From contig CAZSBS010000154.1 in the NCBI GenBank assembly GCA_964605095.1, forward strand, positions 1-12,137: 12,137 nt of DNA, in the 5' to 3' direction. Positions 1 through 6,209 of the stretch are shown in pieces. Both the position numbers and the translations under genes were made by a program. How positions within the stretch are numbered: position 1 is the first letter of the stretch; each line of letters starts with the position of its first letter. Under the pieces are notes generated by a model. It was not told where the DNA came from, did not search any database, and saw nothing but the letters and a program-made list of their open reading frames with translations. This DNA comes from JAUWQU01 sp964605095 (GTDB lineage Bacteria; Planctomycetota; Phycisphaerae; SM23-33).

Positions 1-657
1 GCCCTTGGACGAGAGGAACTGGCGGAAGTGGCGGATCTGCTCGGCGTAGTCGGCCTGGGAGATTTTCGCGGCGCACGGCGCGGTGCATTGCTTGATGTTG
101 TAAAGGAGGCAAGGGCGGTAGTGCTGGCGCCGGTTCGGGTCGTCGAAGATGTCGAGCTTGCACGTGCGGAACTTGAAGACTCGCTGCATGAGCGGCATGG
201 CGGCTCGCAGGTCGGCTGCGGAGATAAACGGCCCGTAGAGCTTGGCGCCGGTCGCCTTGGGCTCGCGCGTGATGGACACGCGGGGGAAGTCCTCGTCGGC
301 GGTGATCTGGAGGTAGGGGAAGCTCTTGCCGTCCTTCTGGCGGGCGTTGAACGGCGGCTGGACGTCCTTTATCAGCCGGCTCTCGCGGAGCAGGGCGTCC
401 ACCTCGCTTTCACATTCGAGCACATCAAGGTCGGCGACGAGGTCGCGGATCATCCGCTCGATCTCCGGCCCGCGCGTCGCCAGCAGTTCAACCCCTTGCT
501 GGAAGTAGCTCGCAACGCGGCCGCGAAGGTTCTTTGCCTTGCCGACGTACAACACTCGCCCGGCTGAGTCCTTGAAGAGGTACACGCCCGGCGTCGTCGG
601 CAACTGCGCGACCTTCTGACGGATCTCCTCCAGGATTGCGGTTCGTTTCGCGGGCAT
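1..657 (-). CDS. uvrC: UvrABC system protein C (excinuclease subunit), N-terminal part; gene runs off the left edge
   Basis: UvrC makes the two incisions around a DNA lesion after loading by UvrA/UvrB. The 219 residues visible begin with a GIY-YIG nuclease domain: GVY at 24-26, YVGKAKNLRGR at 37-47, and LLRESRLIK near 89-97 carrying the likely catalytic Glu92. Next come the conserved LYGPF (140-144) and four cysteines (166, 183, 191, 195) that match the set reported to bind a [4Fe-4S] cluster in other UvrC proteins. Family members are about 600 residues, so roughly two thirds, including the UvrB-binding, RNase H-like and HhH regions, lie outside the window. The ATG at 657 gives MPAKRTAILEEI; an in-frame ATG at 666 would add three residues. 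There is no Shine-Dalgarno, but TATAAT lies 7 nt upstream of 657, suggesting a leaderless message. The PilZ gene stops 18 nt upstream, so an operon is also possible. The identification is firm; the exact start is less so. Confidence 0.96.
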   Translation of the reverse strand, partial: MPAKRTAILEEIRQKVAQLPTTPGVYLFKDSAGRVLYVGKAKNLRGRVASYFQQGVELLATRGPEIERMIRDLVADLDVLECESEVDALLRESRLIKDVQPPFNARQKDGKSFPYLQITADEDFPRVSITREPKATGAKLYGPFISAADLRAAMPLMQRVFKFRTCKLDIFDDPNRRQHYRPCLLYNIKQCTAPCAAKISQADYAEQIRHFRQFLSSKG

Positions 658-664
658 TGCCGAC

Positions 665-670
665 ATTATA
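665..670 (-). promoter_or_regulatory. Possible -10 box of a leaderless uvrC promoter
   Basis: The minus strand reads TATAAT at 670-665, a perfect -10 match, with exactly 7 nt before the uvrC ATG at 657. Transcription would then start on or next to the A of the start codon. No convincing -35 hexamer is found 16-18 nt upstream. The box lies just after the stop codon of the upstream PilZ gene. It is a sequence match only. Confidence 0.4.
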
Positions 671-675
671 CACGA

Positions 676-999
676 TCACGCCTGGGCGAAGCGGACGCCG
701 ACCGCGAGGTGGCCTTCGGCCAGCAGGGCGCCGCGGTCGACGCGGACGATCGTGCCCTCTACGGGCGCCCCCGAAAGGCTCGCCAACTCCGGCAGGCTGA
801 TGGCGCCGAGGGTAAGGCGGATGGCCTGGCCCGGCCTGACCGGCGAGGCCGCGGGAACGTACATAAGCAAGCCGCTGCTGGAAATGTCCACGCACCTGCC
901 TGGCAGGTCGCGCCGCGACGGGCCGTGGAAAAACTGCACTCCCGCCGCGAGTTGATAGCGGGGGCTGACCCTGCGTTCCTTGACCGGCCTGTCGATCAT
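676..999 (-). CDS. Small PilZ-domain protein, predicted cyclic-di-GMP receptor
   Basis: A 107-residue stand-alone PilZ protein. It shows both cyclic-di-GMP binding motifs in order: the arginine motif RRVSPR (9-14, giving RxxxR with Arg10 and Arg14) and the D-x-S-x-x-G motif DISSSG (39-44). The strand-rich remainder ends in VGVRF (100-104), typical of the PilZ barrel. Such proteins bind cyclic-di-GMP and pass the signal to motility, exopolysaccharide or other surface functions; the target here is unknown. The ATG at 999 is preferred over upstream in-frame starts because AAGGGAG lies 7 nt before it (plus positions 1007-1013) and the added sequence has no PilZ character. It is divergent from the phosphofructokinase gene and followed by uvrC after 18 nt. 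The link to uvrC is probably positional rather than functional. Confidence 0.85.
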   Translation of the reverse strand: MIDRPVKERRVSPRYQLAAGVQFFHGPSRRDLPGRCVDISSSGLLMYVPAASPVRPGQAIRLTLGAISLPELASLSGAPVEGTIVRVDRGALLAEGHLAVGVRFAQA

Positions 1000-1022
1000 A
1001 TGCGGACTCCCTTGACCGCGGC

Positions 1023-1051
1023 ATTGTATCGAATTGCCTGTCGATTCGCCA
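1023..1051 (-). promoter_or_regulatory. Candidate promoter for the PilZ gene
   Basis: On the minus strand TACAAT (1028-1023) lies 23 nt before the PilZ ATG, and a weak -35-like TGGCGA (1051-1046) is 17 nt further up. The -10 is good and the -35 matches TTGACA at only three positions. It would leave a leader of about 17 nt that contains the AAGGGAG ribosome-binding site. Confidence 0.35.
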
Positions 1052-1111
1052 GCATCCATGGGGTATTCTACCGGCCGGGTCAGGAACGTGGTAAGTCCAG
1101 GAGCGACACGT

Positions 1112-2200
1112 ATGAGCAAGCTGAAGCGAATAGGGATTCTGACGGGCGGGGGCGACTGCCCGGGCCTCAACGCGGTTATCCGCGCGGTGGCCAAGTCGGC
1201 CTTGCTGGGCGGGCTGGAGGTCGTCGGAATTGAGGACGGCTTTCTCGGGCTGATAGAGAACCGAATACGTCCCTTGAACTACGAAGACGTAAGCGGCATC
1301 TTGACTCGCGGCGGGACGATCCTCGGCTCGTGCAACAAGGCCAACCCTTCATCACACCTGGTCCTGGAGGACGGCAAGTGGGTGAAGAAGGACGTGCGCG
1401 ACCGTGTGATGGAGACCTTTTTGCGCCAGGAACTTGACGCTGTGGTCGTAATCGGCGGCGACGGCACGATGAGCGGCGCGGCCGAGCTTATCCGGAAGGG
1501 CATGCCCATAGTCGGCGTGCCCAAGACCATCGACAACGACCTGTGGGCAACTGAAGTTACGTTCGGGCACGACACCGCCGTCAACACCGCGGCCGAGGCG
1601 ATTGACAAGGTTCACACGACCGCGTCGAGCCATCACCGGGCAATGGTGGTTGAGCTGATGGGCCGTTACGCCGGCTGGCTTGCGCTGCACGCGGGCGTGG
1701 CGTCCGGAGCGGATGTGATCCTCATACCGGAGATTCCGTTCGACCTTGACAAGGTGGCCGGGCAGTGCCACCAGCGGCAGCGGCGCGGCAAGGGGTTTAC
1801 CATAATCGCCGCCGGCGAGGGGGCCGTGCCGATTGGCGGCCAGCAGTTCGTCGACCGTGTTGATGAGACCTCGCCGGACCCCATTCGCCTCGGTGGTGTG
1901 GCCAAGTACGTCGCGGACAAGATCCACGAGCTGACCGGCCTGGACAGCCGACACATCGTCCTGGGCCACATCCAGCGGGGCGGCACGCCCACGCCGTACG
2001 ACCGCGTCCTGGCCACGCAGTTCGGCCATCATGCGTTCGAGCTGTTGGCCGGTGGGCGAATGAACCGATTGGTAGTTATGAAGGATGGCCGGATCGACTC
2101 CGTGGAGATCCAGAGCGTGGCCAACAAGGTGCGAACCGTCCCGCTGGACAGCCCGCTTATCGCCGCGGCAAGGGCGGTCGGCACGAGCTTTGGCGACTGA
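1112..2200 (+). CDS. pfkA: 6-phosphofructokinase (ATP- or PPi-type not settled)
   Basis: The enzyme phosphorylates fructose 6-phosphate to fructose 1,6-bisphosphate in glycolysis, in the cytoplasm. The 362-residue product shows GILTGGGDCPGLNAVIR (8-24), the phosphoryl-donor loop GGDGT (115-119), the catalytic PKTIDND (137-143), MGRYAGW (183-189), PEIPF (206-210) and the sugar-phosphate-binding GHIQRGG (285-291) followed by PYDR (295-298). In the E. coli numbering used for the family, the two donor-determining sites are Gly104 (here the second Gly of GGDGT) and Lys124 (here the Lys of PKTIDND). Gly at the first favours ATP, while Lys at the second is typical of PPi enzymes, though some ATP enzymes also carry this pair. 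The ATG at 1112 is chosen because AGGAG lies 8 nt upstream (1099-1103); a TTG start at 1034 would add 26 residues unlike the family. It is transcribed away from the PilZ gene and followed by hairpins. Confidence 0.95.
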   Translation: MSKLKRIGILTGGGDCPGLNAVIRAVAKSALLGGLEVVGIEDGFLGLIENRIRPLNYEDVSGILTRGGTILGSCNKANPSSHLVLEDGKWVKKDVRDRVMETFLRQELDAVVVIGGDGTMSGAAELIRKGMPIVGVPKTIDNDLWATEVTFGHDTAVNTAAEAIDKVHTTASSHHRAMVVELMGRYAGWLALHAGVASGADVILIPEIPFDLDKVAGQCHQRQRRGKGFTIIAAGEGAVPIGGQQFVDRVDETSPDPIRLGGVAKYVADKIHELTGLDSRHIVLGHIQRGGTPTPYDRVLATQFGHHAFELLAGGRMNRLVVMKDGRIDSVEIQSVANKVRTVPLDSPLIAAARAVGTSFGD

Positions 2201-2233
2201 GCAGTAATGAATCAAACTGACCGATTTCGAAAG

Positions 2234-2316
2234 CCCCGAAGGGGTGAAAGTCCCGGCGCGTCGGGAGCCGGGGGGGGCGTAAGCCCCCGGCTAGATACTG
2301 CCGGCCCTGTCGGGCC
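2234..2316. repeat. Cluster of four GC-rich palindromes between pfkA and dacB
   Basis: Four hairpins follow one another: CCCC-GAA-GGGG (2234-2244), TCCCG/CGGGA (2251-2255 with 2262-2266), AGCCGGGGG/CCCCCGGCT (2266-2274 with 2284-2292, 9-bp perfect stem) and GGCCC-TGTC-GGGCC (2303-2316). The unpaired links (GGGGTGAAAG, GGGCGTAAG) look like those of dispersed palindromic elements common in planctomycete-type genomes. No T-run follows, so a classical intrinsic terminator is not supported, although the block could end pfkA transcripts or stabilise their 3' ends. Confidence 0.6.
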
Positions 2317-2345
2317 TGAAAAACCAATCAGTCTTTGTAAAGAAG

Positions 2346-3833
2346 ATGCTTGCCGTGAATAGTCTGAAGTTGATTCTGACAACCTGCTGCCTGCTTGCCA
2401 CGGCGGCTGGACCCGCGCCAGCCGCTGCTCCCGCGGCGCCCAAACCGGCGCCCGGCCCGACGATAGTCCATGCGCCGTCACTGCAAGCCCGCGCAGCCGA
2501 CCTCGCAGCCAGGTTCGAGCGCGCGGGCAGCGGCCTGGCCGGCATCGCGGCAGTGGACCTTCTGACCAACAAGCAGGTCCTGGCCGTCCGCGCCGACGAG
2601 CTATTCATGCCCGCCAGCAACCAGAAGCTGCTGACGAGCATCTTCGCGCTGGAACGGCTGGGGGCAGACTTCCGCTTCGCCACGGGCGCTTATGTTCTCG
2701 ATGGTGACGTGGTGGTTGTCGGCGAGTTCGATCCGACGTTCGGCGACCCCCTGATAGCGGAAGCGGCCGGACGCGACATCTACGCCGAACTGGACCGCTG
2801 GGCCGCCGCCCTGCGAGCCGCCGTTGCCGGCAAGCCCGTACGCAGCGTGCTGGTGGTCAGCCCCGCCGGCTGGCCGGCGCGGCACCCCGATTGGCCCGCC
2901 GCGCAACGCGACGAGTGGTTCGCCGCCCCGGTCGGCACGCTGAACTTCAACGACAACTGCATGGATGTGTCATTCGCCGGCGCCGCCGGCAAGCTGACGC
3001 CCGTGGTCAGCCCGGCGGGGCGGCTCTTCAAAATCGACAACCGCCTGAAGATCGACGCCGGAAAGCCTAACCGCTGGTCGCTTCGCGGCGTCGGAGACGA
3101 GCAGACGTTTATCCTGTCCGGTGTGGTCGGCCGGGCCGGCGGCGAGCCCATCAGCGTCGCCGTGGACAACCCCGACCTGCTGCTGGGCCGCGTGCTGGCC
3201 GACAGGCTCGAGCGGGCAGGGGTCAAGGTGGCAGGAAACGTCCGCCGCGTGCTGCCCGACAAGGTCGACTGGGCTCGCGCCAGGATCGTGGCTGCCACGC
3301 AAACCCCGCTGTTCGTCGCCCTGCACCGCGCCAATAAGCGCAGCCTCAACATGGTCGCCGAGTGCCTGCTGCTTCGCGCCGGCGACAGCACCTGGCCGGG
3401 CTCGGCGCAAATGCTGACCCGCACGCTCACCGAGAAGTTCCACCTGCCTGCAGGCAGCATCTCGCCCGCCGACGGCAGCGGCCTGAGCCGCAAGAACCTC
3501 GTGACCCCAGCCGCGATGGCGAGCCTGCTGGCAGTCGCGGCCCGGCGCGACTACGCGATGCTCCTGCTGCGCAGCCTGCCCGTCGCCGGCATCGACGGCT
3601 CGCTGCACGCGCGGTTCAAGGGTTCTCCCTGCCGCGGGCGCGTCCTGGCCAAGACAGGCACCATCGCCGGCGTGTCCGCCCTCAGCGGCTACGTGCTCGA
3701 CGGGCAGGGGCGGGTCCGCTACGCCTTCTCCGTGCTGGGCAACCGCCTCCACAACGGCACCGACCCCGCCAAGAACCTCCAGGAAACCATCTGCGAAATG
3801 CTCTACGAAAGCGCCGCGGCCAAGAAGGATTAA
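2346..3833 (+). CDS. dacB: D-alanyl-D-alanine carboxypeptidase/endopeptidase (PBP4, peptidase S13)
   Basis: It removes the terminal D-alanine from peptidoglycan stem peptides and cleaves D-Ala-mDAP cross-links in the periplasm. The 495-residue product has a hydrophobic signal segment (about 6-21), then an Ala/Pro-rich linker (about 22-40) before the enzyme. All three penicillin-binding motifs are present in order: SNQK (91-94, Ser91 nucleophile), SLN (333-335) and KTG (436-438), with DGSGLSRKN (376-384) between the last two. The long stretch between the first two motifs is the usual S13 insertion. No lipobox is evident, so a secreted or membrane-tethered form is likely. The ATG at 2346 has only AAAGAAG directly adjacent; the in-frame GTG at 2355 has better spacing to that site and is a real alternative (three residues shorter). 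Length fits the family. Its presence implies a peptidoglycan wall. Confidence 0.93.
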   Translation: MLAVNSLKLILTTCCLLATAAGPAPAAAPAAPKPAPGPTIVHAPSLQARAADLAARFERAGSGLAGIAAVDLLTNKQVLAVRADELFMPASNQKLLTSIFALERLGADFRFATGAYVLDGDVVVVGEFDPTFGDPLIAEAAGRDIYAELDRWAAALRAAVAGKPVRSVLVVSPAGWPARHPDWPAAQRDEWFAAPVGTLNFNDNCMDVSFAGAAGKLTPVVSPAGRLFKIDNRLKIDAGKPNRWSLRGVGDEQTFILSGVVGRAGGEPISVAVDNPDLLLGRVLADRLERAGVKVAGNVRRVLPDKVDWARARIVAATQTPLFVALHRANKRSLNMVAECLLLRAGDSTWPGSAQMLTRTLTEKFHLPAGSISPADGSGLSRKNLVTPAAMASLLAVAARRDYAMLLLRSLPVAGIDGSLHARFKGSPCRGRVLAKTGTIAGVSALSGYVLDGQGRVRYAFSVLGNRLHNGTDPAKNLQETICEMLYESAAAKKD

Positions 3834-3886
3834 CCGCGGAGAGCGCAGAGTTCGCAGAGGTTGAGAAGAAGCAGAAGCAGCAGAAG
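3834..3886. repeat. Degenerate purine-rich repeats at the left edge of the gap
   Basis: Directly after the dacB stop the sequence reads as degenerate copies of a GCAGAG-type unit (CGGAGAGCGCAGAG, TTCGCAGAGG) and then passes into GAAGCAGAAGCAGCAGAAG at the gap edge. The first part resembles the CGCAGAG-type dispersed intergenic repeats seen in many environmental genomes. There is no coding signal. Confidence 0.5.
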
Positions 3887-3986
3887 NNNNNNNNNNNNNN
3901 NNNNNNNNNNNNNNNNNNNNNNNNNNNNNNNNNNNNNNNNNNNNNNNNNNNNNNNNNNNNNNNNNNNNNNNNNNNNNNNNNNNNNN
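3887..3986. other. Assembly gap of 100 N
   Basis: Exactly 100 N, the conventional placeholder for a scaffold join of unknown length. The sequence AGCAGAAGCAGCAGAAG occurs on both sides of the gap, so the assembler probably broke in a GCAGAA-type tandem tract. Distances across this point should not be trusted. Confidence 0.97.
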
Positions 3987-4001
3987 AGCAGAAGCAGCAG
4001 A

Positions 4002-4209
4002 AGAAGCATTAGATGGGGATTACATGGATTATAAGATTACATGGATTAAGAAACTTATATGTGCTTATATCCATGTACGCCCTGCAACCGATCATCCCCG
4101 CCGACTATTGCATTACGTGGATTATTCCTCCCGCTTTTTGTATTCAGAAATCTATTCTGCTTCTATCCATGTAATCCCTTAATCCATGTAATCCCCCTCT
4201 AAAGCTTCT
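4002..4209. repeat. AT-rich element with 45-nt inverted arms built from GATTACATGGAT units
   Basis: The left arm 4002-4046 and right arm 4165-4209 are inverted copies agreeing at about 40 of 45 positions by hand. Each arm holds two direct copies of GATTACATGGAT (left at 4018-4029 and 4035-4046). The interior holds two more degenerate copies facing each other, ATCCATGTA (4069-4077) and TTACGTGGAT (4113-4122), so the stretch can fold into one long imperfect hairpin. It is clearly AT-richer than its surroundings and has no open frame. It lies between the gap and the 3' end of pyrK, 19 nt from the pyrK stop. It could be a MITE-like element, a dispersed repeat array or a structured transcript; the sequence does not decide. 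Confidence 0.7.
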
Positions 4210-4228
4210 GTTTCTTCTTCTTTTTCCA

Positions 4229-5194
4229 CTAATCCCATACGATATCCGCGGCGTCGAAAACGGGTCCGTCGGCGCAGACCAGTTTGTACGCCCAGCCGCG
4301 GTCGTTGTCGGCCCGCATTTTGAAAACGCACGACTGGCATGTGCCCATGCCGCAGCCCATGTGTCGCTCGAGAGCGAGTTGGCACTCGACGCCCCGCTCG
4401 ACGCACATCCGCCCGACCGCCCGCATCATCGCCTCCGGGCCGCACGAATACACCACCAGACGGCAGGCGGGGTCGTCCTGGGCGTCGAGCCAGCGGGCGA
4501 AGGTCTCCGGGACGAAGCCCTTCCAGCCGATCGAGCCGTCGTCGGTGGCAATGGCGGTCTCGACGCCGTGGGCGGCGAACTCCATCACGCACATGGCCGG
4601 CTCGCCCAGCGGCGAGACCTCCGCCTGGCCGGTGAGCTTCAGAGGCAGCAGGTGCTCGCTGCGAACGCCGCAGAATGCCTTGACCGACTTGCCGGCGGCC
4701 GACAGCGCCTCGGCCAGGTAGATCATCGGCGGAATGCCCACCCCGCCGGCAACCAGCGCCGCGGCGGGCTTGCCGTCCCGCACGCCAAACGAGTTGCCAA
4801 GCGGGCCAAGCACGCTCAACTCGGACCCGTCGTCAACCTCCGCCAGCCAGGCCGTCCCGCCGCCGACAACGCGGTAGATCAGTTCCAGCACGACGTCACC
4901 GTCAGGCGTCGAGCGTCGCCCAGCCAGGCTGAACGGCCGCCGCAGCAGTGCCTCCGGGCGGGTAAGGTCTTCCCGAGTCAGCCTCGGCGGGCCGCCCTCG
5001 GGCCAGTCCACCTCGCCGGCTGGCTCGTGCGGCTCGGGGGGGCGGCATTGCACCTGCACGAACTGCCCAGGCCTCGTCGGCGGAAAATGCTCAAAGCCCA
5101 GCCGAAGCAGATAGTGCTCCGCGCAAAGCCGATCATTGCCCAGCACCGTCGCCAGGAACACCCCACGTTTTGCATTGTGTGTCGTTGCGTCCAT
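4229..5194 (-). CDS. pyrK: Dihydroorotate dehydrogenase B electron-transfer subunit (PyrK-like)
   Basis: PyrK passes electrons from PyrD to NAD+ through FAD and a [2Fe-2S] cluster during pyrimidine synthesis in the cytoplasm. Counting from the ATG at 5194 (321 residues; subtract 5 from positions counted from the in-frame TTG at 5209), the protein has the FAD motif RRPFS (85-89), GGGT (112-115), GPLGN (130-134), the nucleotide-binding GGVGIPP (150-156), YSCGPEAM (249-256) and a C-terminal iron-sulfur motif CGMGTCQSC with a fourth Cys about 18 residues on (Cys281, 286, 289, 307). The order is that of PyrK. It is longer than the usual 250-280 residues, partly from a Pro/Glu-rich insertion at about 52-82. 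The ATG is preferred because GGTGA precedes it and a TATAAT box lies 21 nt upstream. No pyrD is adjacent. Other ferredoxin-reductase-like electron-transfer subunits are the alternative. Confidence 0.88.
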   Translation of the reverse strand: MDATTHNAKRGVFLATVLGNDRLCAEHYLLRLGFEHFPPTRPGQFVQVQCRPPEPHEPAGEVDWPEGGPPRLTREDLTRPEALLRRPFSLAGRRSTPDGDVVLELIYRVVGGGTAWLAEVDDGSELSVLGPLGNSFGVRDGKPAAALVAGGVGIPPMIYLAEALSAAGKSVKAFCGVRSEHLLPLKLTGQAEVSPLGEPAMCVMEFAAHGVETAIATDDGSIGWKGFVPETFARWLDAQDDPACRLVVYSCGPEAMMRAVGRMCVERGVECQLALERHMGCGMGTCQSCVFKMRADNDRGWAYKLVCADGPVFDAADIVWD

Positions 5195-5215
5195 AGGTTC
5201 ACCGTTCAATTGCCG

Positions 5216-5243
5216 ATTATAAGCCCCGGCCGGGCAAGAGCAA
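5216..5243 (-). promoter_or_regulatory. Candidate sigma-70-type promoter of pyrK
   Basis: On the minus strand a perfect TATAAT (5221-5216) follows a partial -35, TTGCTC (5243-5238), with a 16-nt spacer. Transcription would start near 5209, leaving a leader of about 15 nt before the ATG at 5194. That supports the ATG over the TTG at 5209. Confidence 0.5.
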
Positions 5244-5278
5244 ACTCCGTGCTGGGCCCATAGCTGTTGTCACAGGCA

Positions 5279-5454
5279 AAATCCGAATCTCGAAACCCGA
5301 AATCCGAAACAAACTCAAAGCACGAAATCCAAAACAAGATCTCCGGGTGGAGGTACAGGTTAATCTTGAGTATTGTGCTACCCGTCGGCGTTTAGAACAT
5401 TGGGATTTGGCGATTCGGATTTGTTTCGAATTTCGTGCTTCGAATTTCGGATTT
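5279..5454. repeat. Inverted-repeat pair of CGAAAT-type dispersed repeats
   Basis: The left copy 5279-5313 and right copy 5420-5454 are inverted relative to each other and agree at about 30 of 35 positions, with weaker similarity for some 17 nt further inward. Both are runs of CGAAA/CGAAT units (for example AAATCCGAA at the outer ends). The roughly 105 nt between them show no coding signal. The block lies between the divergently oriented pyrK and DUF3467 genes, and upstream of both. Confidence 0.6.
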
Positions 5455-5470
5455 ATCCTGCGGTACAATG

Positions 5471-5497
5471 TTCAGAATATTCATCGATTCTGAATCG
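5471..5497. promoter_or_regulatory. Operator-like overlapping palindromes upstream of the DUF3467 gene
   Basis: TTCAGAAT (5471-5478) and ATTCTGAA (5487-5494) form a perfect 8-bp inverted repeat with an 8-nt spacer. Overlapping it, CGATTC-T-GAATCG (5485-5497) is a perfect 6-bp palindrome. The centre lies about 60 nt upstream of the TATAGT box at 5541. The dyad shape suits a dimeric regulator, but it could also be another dispersed repeat; no regulator gene is nearby. Confidence 0.3.
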
Positions 5498-5540
5498 CCA
5501 CACCGCGCTTTCCCCGCTGGACGCAGCCCCCTTCCGGCAG

Positions 5541-5546
5541 TATAGT
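5541..5546 (+). promoter_or_regulatory. Possible -10 box close to the DUF3467 gene start
   Basis: CAGTATAGT places TATAGT 9 nt before the ATG at 5556, so the transcript would begin at or within a few bases of the start codon. No clear -35 hexamer is seen. The arrangement parallels those before uvrC and at 7625. Confidence 0.35.
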
Positions 5547-5555
5547 GAGCGGGCT

Positions 5556-6164
5556 ATGAGCGAACAAGGCGACATCCCGGCCGACGATGAAAATGCCCCG
5601 ACTCCCCAGGAGCCCAAGGGGGAGGCCTTGCAGTTCGACCCTGTCGGCGCGAGGCTGACCGACCGCATTGCCGAGGGAACCTTAAGCACCGGCGTCATCA
5701 TCCTCGACGGCCCGGACGAGTTCATTCTCGATTTCATCCAGGGCGTCGCCCAGCCCTCGCGGGTGGCGGCAAGGGTGGTCATGTCTCCGCGCGTGGTCGG
5801 CCAGTTCCTCTCGGCGCTTAAGGCCAACCTCCAGAAGTACGAGCAAACATTCGGCAAGCCGGCCGAGTTGCCCAGGCCGGACCACGAGCGGCGTCCGAAC
5901 ATCAAGGACGTCTATGACGGCCTGAAAATGTCTGACGATAAGCTCAGCGGCGCGTACGCCAACGCCGTCCGGATCGGCCATTCGCCGTCGGAGTTCTGCT
6001 TCGACTTCATTACCCGCTTCTTTCCGACGGCGGCGGTCTCGGCCCGCGTCTACATGACTCCCCCGCAGGTCCCGCGACTGCTGGAGTCGCTCACGGCGTC
6101 CTATAACCACTACCTCAGCAAGACAAGGCAACCTCCGCGCGGCCCGGACGATCTTATGATGTGA
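5556..6164 (+). CDS. Protein with two DUF3467 domains, function unknown
   Basis: The 202-residue product carries two copies of the DUF3467 fold, recognised by a strand pattern ending in DF..., A/S-R-V, (S/T)P and a helix. Copy 1 spans about 42-99 (EFILDFIQG 55-63, ARVVMSPR 72-79, ALKANLQKYE 87-96). Copy 2 spans about 127-187 (YANAVRIGHSPSEFCFDFI 134-152, ARVYMTPP 163-170). Copy 2 fits the family best, including the YAN and HSPxEF motifs; copy 1 is more diverged at its start. Family members are usually about 100 residues with one domain and no known reaction. There is no signal peptide or membrane segment; the first 30 residues are acidic and probably disordered. The start at 5556 is supported by a -10 box just upstream; AGTGAG is at most a weak ribosome-binding site. 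The solute-binding protein gene starts 45 nt after the stop, so the two may be co-transcribed. Confidence 0.8.
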   Translation: MSEQGDIPADDENAPTPQEPKGEALQFDPVGARLTDRIAEGTLSTGVIILDGPDEFILDFIQGVAQPSRVAARVVMSPRVVGQFLSALKANLQKYEQTFGKPAELPRPDHERRPNIKDVYDGLKMSDDKLSGAYANAVRIGHSPSEFCFDFITRFFPTAAVSARVYMTPPQVPRLLESLTASYNHYLSKTRQPPRGPDDLMM

Positions 6165-6209
6165 CCCGGCCGGGCCTGAGCAAAGCGCAAAAAGAGCAAG
6201 GAGAATCCG

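Noticed and set aside
1352..2215. Long antisense open frame opposite phosphofructokinase
   Set aside because: Codon-structure shadow; composition (His/Arg/Val-rich) and lack of motifs do not support a protein.
2266..2292. Intrinsic terminator of pfkA
   Set aside because: The stem is strong but no T-run follows, and it is one of four adjacent palindromes, so it is listed as a repeat cluster instead.
2970..3752. Antisense frame inside dacB
   Set aside because: The sense frame holds all three penicillin-binding motifs; the antisense frame is a high-GC artefact.
3362..4012. Open frame continuing from an off-frame reading of dacB through the run of N
   Set aside because: It reads Arg/Pro-rich out-of-frame sequence and exists only because N bases contain no stop codon.
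3834..4209. CRISPR array suggested by recurring GATTACATGGAT units
   Set aside because: Units are inverted as well as direct, spacing is irregular, there are no uniform spacers and no cas genes.
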